NCBI GenBank assembly: GCA_030620095.1
Contig: JAUTXW010002106.1
Location: 62,001-126,000, forward strand
Length of the DNA: 64,000 nt
Source: Kuschelorhynchus macadamiae
Lineage: Eukaryota; Arthropoda; Insecta; Coleoptera; Curculionidae
Reading direction: 5' to 3'
Below are positions 47,565 to 59,290 of this stretch, piece by piece; position 1 is the stretch's first letter, and each line of letters begins with the position of its first letter. A program made the translations under genes and the position numbers. Under the pieces are notes generated by a model. That model saw only the letters and a program-made list of their open reading frames with translations. It was not told the DNA's origin and did no database searches.

Positions 47565-47700
47565 CTTGTTCCTGTTTGGATTTTTCCATTGCCGCACAGG
47601 CGGCTCTCCACTCTTGAAGTTCAGGCGAAGGAATCAAACCAGCTGATCCCGCCTGATCCTTGCGAGCCTGCCACCAATGGTGGTCATCTTTGCTAATTAT
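47565..47700 (-). CDS. CASK: CASK exon: second half of SH3 domain, start of hook
   Basis: 136 nt: 45 codons plus one base carried to the next exon. It begins IISKDDHHWWQARKDQAG, with the SH3 WW pair, then GLIPSPELQEWR (last SH3 strands), then the start of the charged hook, AMEKSKQEQ. The final G joins TC of the next exon to make a valine codon. The donor is GTATTT, the weakest donor in the gene; the acceptor is TTTTTAG. The intron that follows is about 19.1 kb and holds most of the repeats in this window. Confidence 0.95.
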
Positions 47701-47824
47701 CTAAAAATAAATATAACCAAACTTATATTTCTTGTTAACGGATAAATGTATGTAAACATTTTTAAGTTTTTGTTGGGAATATACCTACTTTTTTCCATAC
47801 ATAACTTATATCGCTAAAACTTAC
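47701..47824. other. CASK intron (124 bp)
   Basis: Smallest intron, splitting the SH3 coding sequence. GTAAGT donor and TTTTTAG acceptor on the minus strand; no repeats. Confidence 0.9.
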
Positions 47825-47923
47825 TTGTAGAATATCACCAGTTTTAAAAGCTATGCCTGCTTGTGCGCATGGAATCAGGTCGTCCTCTAGAGGATCATAG
47901 TCAAACTGCGCCCTGACAAAAAT
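47825..47923 (-). CDS. CASK: CASK exon: first half of SH3 domain
   Basis: 99 nt, 33 codons, phase 0 both ends. It reads IFVRAQFDYDPLEDDLIPCA and ends FKTGDILQ. The ALYDY-like AQFDYDP motif and the GDILQ strand mark the N-terminal half of the SH3 fold. CASK SH3 domains carry a longer RT-loop with an acidic stretch, seen here as LEDDLIPC. The acceptor follows a run of eight T (TTTTTTTTAG); the donor is GTAAGT. It is separated from the next exon by only 124 bp, the shortest intron in the window, so the SH3 domain is nearly contiguous in the genome. Confidence 0.95.
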
Positions 47924-48516
47924 CTAAAAAAAATAAACATTTTTGACATATTATCGGTTAAACTTTAAAAATTCAAAAAGTGCTACTTTTATCGTTATTA
48001 ATACGTTCATGTTTCGTATAATAAACCTAATAGCGTTTTCGATTTACGTCTGTAGACGAAGAGTTTATTTCCATTTTAAATTTCACTGTATTTTTCCTAA
48101 TATGGAAGAGGCAATAGGGTGTATATAAACGTAAATCAAAATCGATTATATTAAGTAACGGGAATAAATCGACACAAAAAAAATTAAGTATGGAGTCTTT
48201 AATCACAGACACTTTCCGTTTTTAAATAGCTGCACCCATAAAAGATAAATTCACAAAGGCATAAAAATAAAGGACTGTAAAGACCTAAATATCTACTCGC
48301 CAATAAAATATAAAACGCATACGTATTATCGTTCAAATAAGCACAAATATTAACAGCATATTAATCTTAAAATAGATTGATAAAAAACTAACACATATAA
48401 ATTATTGCTCTATTAACTAAAGGAATTTTCTTTTGAAACAAGAGTATTTTCTAATATATCGACTAAACATCAAAGCTATGCTTATTCAATAAACACCAGG
48501 CCTTGTGAATTTCTGG

Positions 48517-48735
48517 GTTAAGAAATTTATTGCCAGTTTTTGAAGACTAAAGGTGCAAAATGTAAACTACTTGAAGGAGTTTTGGTATGCTAGCAATAGC
48601 TCTTGCAACCTCTCTAAGAAGAGTTAAGAAATTTAATGTCAGTTTTTGAAGATTAAAGGTGCAAAACATAAACTACTTGAAGAAGTTTTGGCCCGTTTTC
48701 CAAAGTTTTTTTTTGCAACATCTCTAATAAGACGG
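48517..48735. repeat. 106-bp tandem duplication
   Basis: Two consecutive copies begin GTTAAGAAATTTA.TG(C)CAG (48517, 48623) and share GTTTTTGAAGA.TAAAGGTGC, AAACTACTTGAAG.AGTTTTGG and TTGCAAC.TCTCTAA.AAGA. Slight divergence indicates moderate age. Confidence 0.85.
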
Positions 48736-48909
48736 TATTACAACACGCATTAATTCTAGTAATTCATTAAAATATCAGATATGCATATAATAGCAGAGAA
48801 TATGGCAATACAATTACAATTTAATTTTATTACTACCAAAGCTCCCGAGATGGATAATTGTTAAGAAACGTTGAAACAATAAAAGTTGTTTTCACATGAA
48901 GTGTTAATG

Positions 48910-48962
48910 CCGTACCGTCAAAGTTTACTAAAATATTTTATTTAGTAAACTTTGGTACCGTT
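48910..48962. repeat. Hairpin
   Basis: CAAAGTTTACTAAA / TTTAGTAAACTTTG perfect 14-bp arms around ATATTTTA; flanks continue imperfectly (GTACCGT / GTACCGTTT). Confidence 0.75.
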
Positions 48963-49959
48963 TCTTGATTAGAAAACCTAACTTTGTCACCAGTCAACTA
49001 AAATGGGTTTGATATAATAGTTTAATAGAGAAAATAACTTCTGACAAAGGGAGACAAAATAAAAGTACCCAAGTTAAACTAAAGAACAAAAAGGATTGAA
49101 ATTATCTTCCCAAAAATACCTAATAGGATAAATGAACACATGGAACTCTTCAAGGGAAGAAGAAATTATTGAAAAAATTAAGGGGTCAGAATGATATAAA
49201 ATAAATTTTAAAAAGACAAAATATAATTTTTTTTACATATAAAATAAGAATAACAGCTTGAGTGCCAGCGAGATTTAAGAAAGCTAAGAATAAGACCTCA
49301 AACGGTTTTTACACCTTTTGATGATATATTTTTCGCAAAGTAAGCTCTTACGTGGACTTCAATTTCTATGAGTATAGGTTTAAATCGAATACGAATATAT
49401 TGAAATAGGTGTTATCCGATATCGGTTTCAGATGTTTGTATTTCAGATCCAAAGGCATTGAAACCCCGAGTTCCTGTTAAAAATTCTAGTTATGTAGGTA
49501 TATATACACCAAGATGAAAAATGCATCCGAAAATGTATTTGCATCTGACTTAACAATATGGTGTATGGTAAGGTCTGAAAAATATAACTGGAATCTAATA
49601 CAATATTTACATACAGAGTTCCAAAGCATTGGTGTTATAAGTAGATAAATAAATCGATATTTTTGAATGTCAATATGGCCCTGTGGTCGAAAACTGAGAC
49701 ACAGAAAATTAAAATCGAATTGATATAGGCAAGTTAAAACTATAAATACAAAAATAATAAAGGAAAACTAGCTGTTTTTAATAATGGGACAAAAAATATA
49801 GATTAGTGATTTATATTTTATATTAATACCAGACTTTAAAAGGAGAGACGTCTACTGAAAAATTTTATAATCTATAACAGTCTTAAAAACTGCATATCAA
49901 TCAAGTTACATTTTCCCCAGCAGTCACATATTATTGCTTTACTTATAACATGGAAGTTT

Positions 49960-51490
49960 TTTTTAAGACGCCCATTTTGTTTTGTCATGTTGAATTCGTA
50001 TTAGTTTATTCCCATATCACATTTAATTTTTGTGAAAAATTTAATGGTAATTGAATTAGAAAATGTTTTACGTTGATTTTTTAAACTTTTTATTTCGTCT
50101 CCATTTTGATCTGCCATTTTGAATTTGTACCACAATTTTACTAATTTATCTCTATATCACACTTAATGCACAAAATTTGAAATTATTCAACAGTTTTTTA
50201 GGCTAATTTCTTTATTAGACCGTCATTTTGGATTCGTACCAAAATGTTGCCAGTTCATTTCTATGTAACACTTGATTTTTGTGCCAAATTTGAGGTAACT
50301 TGAATAATTAGTTTCTTAGTGATAATTCTTTTAACACTACGCCAGGTCAGTATTTTGTTGCGCAATATAGAATATTTACCAAAATGTTACCAGGTGATCC
50401 CCATGACACTTTTGATTTTTAACCAAAACTTGTAGTCAATGTGTTAAGTAGTTTTTTATGTTTCGCCATCTTGAATTCGTACCACAATTTTATCAGTTCA
50501 ACTGTATATCACGCTTATTCATGGTACAAATTTGAAATCAATCTAATAAGTAGTTTGTTTTTTCGTGCTGACTTTTTAAATATTTTATTAGGCCTCCATT
50601 TGGTTTCGCCATCTTGGATTCGCACCAAAATTTTACCAGTTAATTTCTACGTAATACTCGATTTGTATGCAATTCAGGTAAATTGGGTAAGTAATTTTTT
50701 AGTAATAATTTTTTATCATTTCACCAAACTGTGTTATTTTGGTACGAAGCCAAGATGGCGAAAAATATTTAAAAAATCAGTCTGAAAACACTACTTATTA
50801 GATTGATTTCTAATTTTGTGCAAGAATTAAGTGTGATATACAGATGAACTGGCAAAATAGTAGTGCGAATTCAAGATGGCGGAACAAAATGGCGGTCAAA
50901 TAAAATGATTGCTATCGCGAAAAAATTACTCTCCAAGGTTTTTAGAGATCTTCCCGTTTTAGTGTCCCTAGATGCCAAAAAATATGTTTTATTCAATTCC
51001 GTTGGTCTGTCTTTCTGACAGTTTGCAGCATTGCTAAAGAAATACTTCCCTATTGACTTGAAATTAAGGTAAAAAATTCAAGATCATATGATCATAAAAA
51101 TCAAATGTTACATAGGTTGGACCCGTAATGGCAAAACACAATGTCGGGCTAATAAAATAATATTTAAAAATCAGCATGAAAAACTACTTATTAGATTAAT
51201 TTAAAATTATGTGCAAGAATTAAGGGTAATATAAAAATATTGGTATGAATTCACGATGTTGGAACAAAATGACGACCAAATAAAATGTTTAAAAAAAATC
51301 AATGTGGAAAAGCCTTTTAATTCAATTGATTCAAATTACAAAAATAAATGTGATATAAGAATAAACCGGTAAAAATTTGGTACGAATTCAACATGACGGA
51401 ACACAATGGAGGTCTAATGAATTTTTAAAAAAATCAGTGTAAAACTACTTATCCAATTTATTTTAAATTATTCCCAAAAATCAAGAGCAT
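49960..51490. repeat. Head-to-head inverted cluster of the CCATTTTG unit
   Basis: 49960-50730 carries plus-strand units (CGTCTCCATTTTGATC, GGCCTCCATTTGGTTTCGCC, CATCTTG(A/G)ATTCG(T/C)ACC, ACCAGTTCAT). From about 50735 to 51490 the same units run on the minus strand (GGTACGAAGCCAAGATGGCG, GCGAATTCAAGATGGCGGAA, GGTACGAATTCAACATGACG). The turn lies near 50730-50740. Units belong to the family at 35068-36790, including the AGATGCCAAAAAATATGTTT block at 50970. No coding content found. Confidence 0.75.
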
Positions 51491-53464
51491 AGGCCCAAAC
51501 TAGTAAAAACATTCCACTATTTCTAATGAAAACGAAAAATTCATAATGGGGAAGTTTCGGGTAAAAAAGGAATTTTATCGATTTTTTCGATAATGCTATT
51601 ATGGCGAACATTTCAATTCCGATTAAGTTACTAGGGCTATTTTATTCTTTCCATTTTAAGTTATAACTAGCTCTATATAATGTATATAAAATATAATTCC
51701 ACTATGTATTTTTATTTCTGAGTTCACGAGACTAAGCGGGACAATTTCCCAAAGCCATTTTAAAATTTAGAACATTTTGGCCGGATCTGTCGCCTTATTA
51801 CACATATCTTGGAACACACTCTATTTACTAGATGTATTAACTTAAAAAGAACACGTTTTAGGTTGTTAACTAAAGTTAAAGTAAAAGACAGTATACTAAT
51901 ATATATATTTTTAAGTCTAATTAAGTTAATGGCAATTGTTTGTGGTGTTTGTAATTTAATATGTCCACAAATCTGATTTCATAAGATTGCAATATACAAC
52001 TTCAAACATAAATCAACCTAATAATTTTTTGAAAGTATATTATGTGAATTATGTATGTGAAGTAGTGTAAAATATAGTTTAATCAATATAATATCAATAT
52101 TACTGTTATAATCAAGCTTTCGAAGGTTCAAACAAAAAAGAAGCTAGTTTCGAAAATATAAAGTAATCAGTGTTATATTTCAAACATATAAAGAATGCTT
52201 TTTTGAAACAACTAAATCCAGAGTCTACTCTTTATCCGAGTCAGGGATCAAGAGAAGTGTCGTGATCCACTTTTATATATCTAAGAAAAAATTCGCAAAT
52301 ACAGAAAAAAAATGCATTCAATACAAAGCACACTCTTAAAGCAATATATTTTAAAAAAGCAGGTGATATGGAACACAGTTATTATTTGACAGGAGGGTAG
52401 TATAACTTAAGAAAAAATGTAAGGTTCTATTTAAATTAGGAACTTTTAAACTGTTTAAGTCAATAAACAGGCAAACAAAAATAGTTAAAGCACATCACAC
52501 CAAATACCAGTATTTTTTTAGATATCTACTGTACTTACAAGTACGGCCAGAGGTTTAATCCTGAACAACTACGAAAGATAAAAAAAACAGTTATTAGTGT
52601 AGGGATAATAATTAATTTTGAAGCTTTTTATATATATTAACTATAAGTATAATAAAATGTGATATTAGCCTTTATTAAATTGTCTACTAAAGGAAGCGTA
52701 TTCTATTTTATTTAGAAGTCTGGCTGACATATAAAAAAGTAAACATAGAATAACAAACACCAGCGGCAAGGTTTAAAGAAATCACAATTAAAAGTATATA
52801 CAGTACTAATATAGTATTTATATACAATACATTCGGTAATTTAATAGAAAAAAAGAAATCCAACAAGTTTCTCAGTAATTTAGTTACCACTTTAAGATCA
52901 GGGAAGCAATAATTTCTAAACGAATGAAAACAAATTATATTAAAAACAAAATAATAAAAGTTTTGAGGATTGTTAAAGTAAACCCCTTCAAGTTCCTTAT
53001 TTTCGTTTCCTATATTTTTGGTGTTTGGTATCATTTTTGCAATGTTATATTTCGAATTATGTTGACCCTTGGAGTTTATTTACCTTCAACTCAAATTTCA
53101 AAGGTACAAAATGATTTTTTTCGTATTATTTCCAAAAGACCAATTTAGAGATAAACCGATTTTATTTTGCAAAACAACGATGATATAAACTTTTCACTAC
53201 CTATATTTTCTCGGTTATTAAAGCAAAACCCTCAAATATCAAATTTATTAAGATATTCTAAATGCAGGGATCAAAAAGATTTTGTATCGACTTGGTATTC
53301 TATAGATGTTGGTAGTTTAAAATTCTGTCAAAAACGTGACTCTATACGTCGTCTTAGTTGTGCTCTGTGTGATGTCATGTTTTAATTTTTTTATCGGTGT
53401 TTGGAGTAAGTAATCATTCAAATCGCAATATTACTACTAGCGATTGAAATTTTATTATATATTT

Positions 53465-53535
53465 CTTGTAGTCAGTGCAGTGCCATGGTACGTGTGTCTA
53501 CCATTGTGCTAAAAGTCTACGGTTTGATCCTGAGC
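53465..53535 (+). other. tRNA-derived SINE trace
   Basis: AGTGCCATGGTA, about 40 bp, then GGTTTGATCCTGAGCG resembles the box A/box B layout of a tRNA-derived SINE (box B consensus GGTTCGANTCC). No poly(A) tail or duplication identified. Confidence 0.3.
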
Positions 53536-53575
53536 GAAGCCAAACTTTGTTCAAAGTTGTTTTAATGCGGTCGCT

Positions 53576-53691
53576 ATCTGGTGAGTAGGGGGTGGTGCAT
53601 TCGATCAATAATGCACCAAAATCACTTCACAAGCAATCTGGTAGGTGGGGGTGGCGCATTCAATCAATAACACACTAAGATTACTTCACAA
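53576..53691. repeat. 60-bp tandem duplication
   Basis: Copies start ATCTGGTGAGTAGGGGGTGG (53576) and ATCTGGTAGGTGGGGGTGG (53636) and both end ATTACTTCACAA or ATCACTTCACAA. Confidence 0.85.
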
Positions 53692-54802
53692 AGGTACGAC
53701 AAATAAATTTATTTTTGTTCCAATAGGAACATTTTCCTTCTTTAAGGAGACGTCAAACTAATAAAAACAATAAAAAGGAACTACCTGAGGTACCTATTAG
53801 CTATTAAGCAACTCAATAAATAACTATTCGTTTTGTGATGTACTTAATAAATAGTATAAGTTCAACATCGATCTCAAAAATTAAAATCTTCAAGATGGGG
53901 TAAAATGTTATTTTATCTTTTAATTGTCTTATTAATTAAAGGTCAATATCTAGAAAACAGTTGATGTTCGGTATATCATATGCTACATACAATATAGTTA
54001 GAATCTGAAGAAGAATCCAAAAATTAATAATATATTGGGTATTTCAGCAAATTATATCTACTAACCCTTCTATAATTCTAGGTTTGCTTACTATACTCCT
54101 GTTCGTAATAAATTGAAATTTCATATTGATAGCAAAAATAAGCTATACGACTTGTTAAGCTGTTGAAATTTAACATTTTTCAAAGTATGCCCTAGAAAAC
54201 AATCTATGAATTTCAAATAATAAACAAAATACATACCGACAGCAGGTCTCATTTTTTTAACAAAGTATTTTCTTGGGCTTCTAAACTTAAATGTACCTAT
54301 TGTTTATATTTTAAAATATTCAGTAAATTTCCACTTCAAAAGTAATTCTACTCACCGTATTTTATATTTTTAATGCGTCAGCATGTCACGTATCTCATGT
54401 CATCAGATTTACACAAACAAAAAAAATATATATAGCAAACAGCTACATCTGATTTTGTTAAAAGCAGTTTCGAAATACTATCTCTTTTCCTATCTTCATA
54501 CGATAGTGCAAATATGCAGATTTTCTATAATGTGGAATAGGTTTCATACAAATCTTTAAGGAATTATTAACACTTCCACACTTGTTATAGACAATTTAAA
54601 CCAAACATAAGCCACTACACCGTAAAAATAAAATCGTTTACTGGTTTGATGGGATGTGCTAAAATGCAAAATTAGGTATTACCTAAATACATATATTAAA
54701 ATAATAATTACAAAATGCCTAACATGGGTTAAAAGAAAAACGATGAACAAATGATGATACACTTAAGTGATATTTAGCTATAAATAAATAGTTCAAACTT
54801 AC

Positions 54803-54871
54803 CTCGCAAGGTGGTGGGGCACTTCGGTAAGAGGGAACTATTTTAAAAGTGACTGAACCTCGTGCTTCCCT
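54803..54871 (-). CDS. CASK: CASK exon: end of PDZ domain and PDZ-SH3 linker
   Basis: 69 nt, 23 codons, phase 0 at both ends. It starts REARGSVTFKIVPSY, the last beta strand of the CASK PDZ domain, and ends SAPPPCE, the short linker used by insect CASK. The acceptor is ATTTTAG and the donor GTAAGT. The next exon opens IFVRAQFDYD, so the joint reads CEIFVRAQ as in insect homologues. The upstream exon with the start of the PDZ domain and the carboxylate-binding loop is not in the window; I looked through the minus strand to 64000 and found no candidate. Confidence 0.93.
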
Positions 54872-55728
54872 CTAAAATTCGGGAAAATACAATAATTAAT
54901 TAAAGGTATTTCGTATATAAACAATTTAAATAAAATATATGTTTTGCATTTACAGGGACAAAAATATTGCCGTAAAGTTTTCTACGAACGGATACTTCCA
55001 CGCGACCATTTAACATGGACTAACGAAAGTATATAATGTGAAATACACAAAAATAGTGCAAAATTAAAAATCTTGCAAAAAAATCCTAGAGATCTCTATG
55101 ATATTCTCGTGATAAAACTTATGTAAAACTTAAATCGTGGACACTTCGGTAAAGTGGACACTTGCCACACAATTAGCAGAGGTGTAAGAAAGACATCACC
55201 AGCAATTGTGACGAGCCAGCCCGATACATAGACCTTACCTGCTGATAGGGTCGAGTTGAAAGTTTACCATTAAACTAAACTAATTTCAGAATAATGACTC
55301 AGTACTATTAGACAGAACGATAACAATATGAAGAAAGAAAGAACTCAATTGACAGCCTCATTAAGTAAACTAATAGGAAGTTTACAACGTTTTTTTTATT
55401 AACAAAAACTCGTTCCCAAGGACAAGAGCTATATTTTGTAGCTCCCTCACGATATTGTATGTCTTACTACAGATATCAAGTGGTTTATGTACAACAGAAT
55501 CATATTCTGATTTCACACAGATATCCTCTCAACTCGACAAGAAACACACTTTTTGGAAATTTACTATTAACGCTTTCCATATATTAAATAACTTACTTCT
55601 TGCTAGTACAAGCTACCAAAAGTACAGGCATATGTCCCACGGGCATTTGATCTAGACTAGTTTTATGATAAAGCTTAAGCTTATAATCACGAGATATGTG
55701 ACGCACACGTCAAGCACCCGATCATAAA

Positions 55729-55766
55729 CCCATGGTGTATGACCATGGTTCATACTCCATGGGTGC
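55729..55766. repeat. Hairpin around CCATGG
   Basis: ACCCATGGTGTATGA / TCATACTCCATGGGT, 15-bp arms with one mismatch. No neighbouring gene. Confidence 0.7.
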
Positions 55767-56649
55767 TGATATCGTTCGCACCTACAACGATATAATATTG
55801 CTACTCTGCATTTTTATGTATATTTGAGCAAATTGTACACTTATTATACTTCACTTGCAGTTAACCTTCGAGCATTTGCATGTAGTTACTCTGTTAGTCA
55901 AAGTGTCGTCATTACTTATTTCTGATTAAGCTGTTTTTTAAAAAGTGGTTTTCAAAAGGAATTTATTTAACTGTTAAGTTTTATAACTGGCGGAATCGTA
56001 AGTGTAGAATCTCAGAAGACCTTTTGACAGTGTTTGGAAAGTGCGTTCCTGGAACCCTGTTCCAGAAGTCCGTCAGTTCCAACTGTTTGCGGCAATTCAA
56101 GAACCTCCAGGAAGCAAAGCCCACAGTTGCGAGCCAACAAAACAGCGAATTGTAGGTGAGGTTTCCTTTCTTCGCCCATTTTTGAAAATTGTTGTGTATC
56201 GATGTTTAAAATTTTCTATTATATTAGTATTAGTATTATAGAATTGCGAGTTTATTTCTATTTTTTCGTTTAATTTAGACTTAATTTGAATGTCTCTGAA
56301 TCGAAAATATAATTTCTGATATTTCTAATATAACTATAACCGACTCACAAAGAAATATGACATAGCTTACTGCCGGGAAAGAAATTACATATGCCTTAAA
56401 AAAATTTACCGGTAGGTAAACTTTTTAAGTAGGAATAGGAATAAGTGTTCTAGATTTTATCAAACGTATAAAAATATAAAAAAACTCGTATAACTTTAAA
56501 AATAGCAGCAGATAATATATTAAGTCCTGACACAAAAACATACTTTAATCAAACAAACAGAATAAACAGCAGTCACCGTTCCTATAAATAATTCCCCTAC
56601 TGAAATTTAATGATTCAAAACTCAGATAATATCGAAGATGCATAGTTTT

Positions 56650-58660
56650 TAATTGTTCTTAACCATTCTTTATTCGAGCAACAAATAAACTCCCGTTCGT
56701 TTGTTCCCAAACAAAACATCCAAATCCAAAATAAACTTATTCCAATACAAAGAAATTCACATCTTATATATAATTATCACCCAGCATCCAAATCTAAAAA
56801 TTTTCATCCGTATTTTCCGAATATAAATAATATGATTCCCAGATCATTACAAAATCAGTTTTCAAATTCTAGCAACCACAATTTTTCTTCAAAACCTACT
56901 TTCCCTACCCAGCCTACAAATATACAAAATAGGCCAGTGCAACATCATTTTTCAACAGACAAGTTTTTGGAAAACCAAAAGATGTATTTTCTGAAGAAAA
57001 TTATAACAAACCTATATGCCATGCAACACTTATGTCTACTTCAAGCAGAATGCCTTTCTATGAATACTCAAAGACCGACTATACTCTAAAATTCAAACTT
57101 TTACTATTTCCAAAAAAATCCTCTAGTTTTTATTCAAATAACGTATCTATCAGATAGTACCCCTGTATATTACAGACAAAGAGAAAATTAATAATTTTGC
57201 CAACAATGAATACGACTCTGATTCTGAGAACTTCGAGGAAAACTAAGATAATCCTATGTACTCCGAAAACAATTCCCAGGAAAACAATCCGCCCTAAATC
57301 TTAATAGCTTTCAAATAAATCCGCTTCCTTACACAGAGTTCCAAAATCTACCAGCAAAACTTTTAATCGACACAGGAAGTCACACATCCCTGATTAGAAC
57401 ATACATAGACGAACAATACTTCCTACATTTATTTTTTACATCAAAACATACTCTAGTAACATGCACGGCTAATACCAACGCAACGCCCAGTTTAAATCAA
57501 AAATACCTTTAAGGGAAGATAATATTAATACAGAACTTGAATTTATTTTATATAATTTTTATGACTATTTCGATGCTATTATTGACATAGTCCCACTTGA
57601 AATTTGAAATCTTACAAACGAAAGTATAATACGTTTCAACCCAAACTCTAAAAGAGGAAAAGCCCAATTTTTTGACTTTTAAAACTTCGAAATATTTAAT
57701 ATAGAGCAAATTCAATCTGAATGCTACAAATTAGAAGATTCCGGAGATAAATGTGACTTCTCTCTTATTCGTTTACAGCATCTAAATGAAAAAGAAAAAT
57801 CAGCATCGAAAAAATTAATTACGCAATTCCCAGATGTACTTTATAAACCTGATAAATAATTAACTTTCAGTCATCACAAAATTAAGACAACTAACGACAT
57901 CCCCCTTCATACTAAATCATATAGGTACCCGTACATACATAAACAAAAAAATCCTAAAACAAATTTCACACCTACAAAACGACTGAATTATACGTCCATC
58001 TTTCAGTCCTTGTTCCTCCCCAGTTTAGATAATTTCAAAAAGAGTTGAGGCAACAGATAAACAATAATGGCACGTTGTGATCTACTACCGTAAAATTAAT
58101 AAGGAAACGGTCGATGATAGGTATCCAATACCCAATATTTCCGATGTAATGAACAAACTTAGAAGTCAATATTTTACCACACTGGCTTAGCATCCTGATT
58201 TGGTCAGATTGAAATACATCTTGACTCTATTCCTTAAAAAGCATTTAATGTCGAAAACGGACATTATGAATTTATTCGTATGCCATTTGGACTAAAGAAT
58301 GTCCTTGCCACCTTTCAAAGAGTCATGTGCAACGTCCTAAAAAAACTCAAAAGCGAAATATGTATAGTATACATGGACGATATCATAATTTTTTCTACGT
58401 CCCTAAAAACACTTCGAGAGCACAATCTTAAAATCCACTTAAGCTCCACAAATTAAATTCTTCTGTAAAACACTCGAATTTTTAGGTCATATTATAACAA
58501 ACGATCATATAAAACCAAACCACAAATAGGTCGAAGCAATCAATCGAAATTTCCAATACCCAAACGAAATAAAATCTTTTTTGGGCCAAGTTGGATGTTG
58601 CAGGAAATTTATAAAAAACTTCTCCCACGTTCTAAAACTGACTCTATTGCACATATGGTT
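56650..58660 (+). pseudogene. Ty3/gypsy LTR retrotransposon gag-pol remnant
   Basis: 56690-57090: Asn/Gln/Pro-rich gag C-terminus (for example SNHNFSSKPTFPTQPTNIQN). 57357-57396: KLLIDTGSHTSLI, the aspartic protease DTG. 57875-57960: HHKIKTTNDIPLHTKSYRYP, the lead into the reverse transcriptase. 58075-58170: YYRKINKETVDDRYPIPNIS. 58265-58310: EFIRMPFGLKN, ATFQRVM. 58367-58390: VYMDDIIIF, catalytic YMDD. 58565-58600: IKSFLGQVGCCRKFI, start of connection/RNase H. Frameshifts and stops throughout. RNase H, integrase and LTRs were not found; the copy stops about 58660. Confidence 0.88.
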
Positions 58661-58699
58661 TTGTTGCAAAATCAAAGGATTGCTGCTATTCAAATTACT

Positions 58700-59220
58700 T
58701 ATGATCGTGAATAGACTTCAAAGACGGCCTTGATTGATCAAGGTTGCGGTAAAAGTTACAAAATTATGAGATGCATTGTCATTAAACCTTTATATTATGT
58801 GTAGCAAATTTCAAAGTGTCGGTCAATTTGAAGTGGATCAAAAATTGGCTTAAGAGATTGTCATGATCAAGATCAAAGTTAAGATCATCATAATTTGAAA
58901 CGTTGTACATATGTGTACAAAATGACAAAGCAATAGATCAGGTGCAAGTCCAGAAGTGTCTGGCAATATATATCAAGGTAGCGACCAAGGTCATAAAATG
59001 TATGTATTGTCAAAACTGACTCCAATATTTTCAAGGTCACTTCTTATTCTTGAATTGTCGTGGGCCCTTTATAATAACACATCTATAAAATTTCAAAGTA
59101 AGAGGTTAACTGGAAGTTGCTCAAAATCACTTCAAATATTTAGCAAAGTCACGTTTAAGTTCAAGGTCATGGAATTTTTGTATTTTCACTCGCCTATTAT
59201 TTTTTTTATTTGCTAATTAT
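58700..59220 (+). repeat. Repetitive tract with AAGGTCA motifs
   Basis: Loose internal repetition of AAATTTCAAAGT, CAAGGTCA and GATCAAG. Three full CCAAGGTCA/TCAAGGTCA matches at 58985, 59031 and 59161. The open stretch 58956-59216 has no family signature. Confidence 0.45.
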
Positions 59221-59275
59221 TGAATAAATATAAATTTTCAAAAATGTGAACAAACAAAATCTTTTTTATGAGAAA

Positions 59276-59290
59276 CCCCCCCCCCCCCAC
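59276..59290. repeat. C homopolymer run
   Basis: About 14 C with one A, between unrelated AT-rich sequence; likely a sequencing-sensitive spot. Confidence 0.8.

Larger units (their letters stand above)
47924..54802. other. CASK intron (6.9 kb)
   Basis: Contains a 106-bp tandem duplication (48517-48735), a hairpin near 48910-48962, the inverted repeat cluster (49960-51490), a tRNA-like SINE trace (about 53465-53535) and a 60-bp tandem duplication (53576-53691). 51500-53460 and 53700-54800 show no recognisable gene or repeat. Confidence 0.65.

Noticed and set aside
52708..53385. Open stretches of 72-108 codons
   Set aside because: AT-driven composition, no family signature, conflicting strands.
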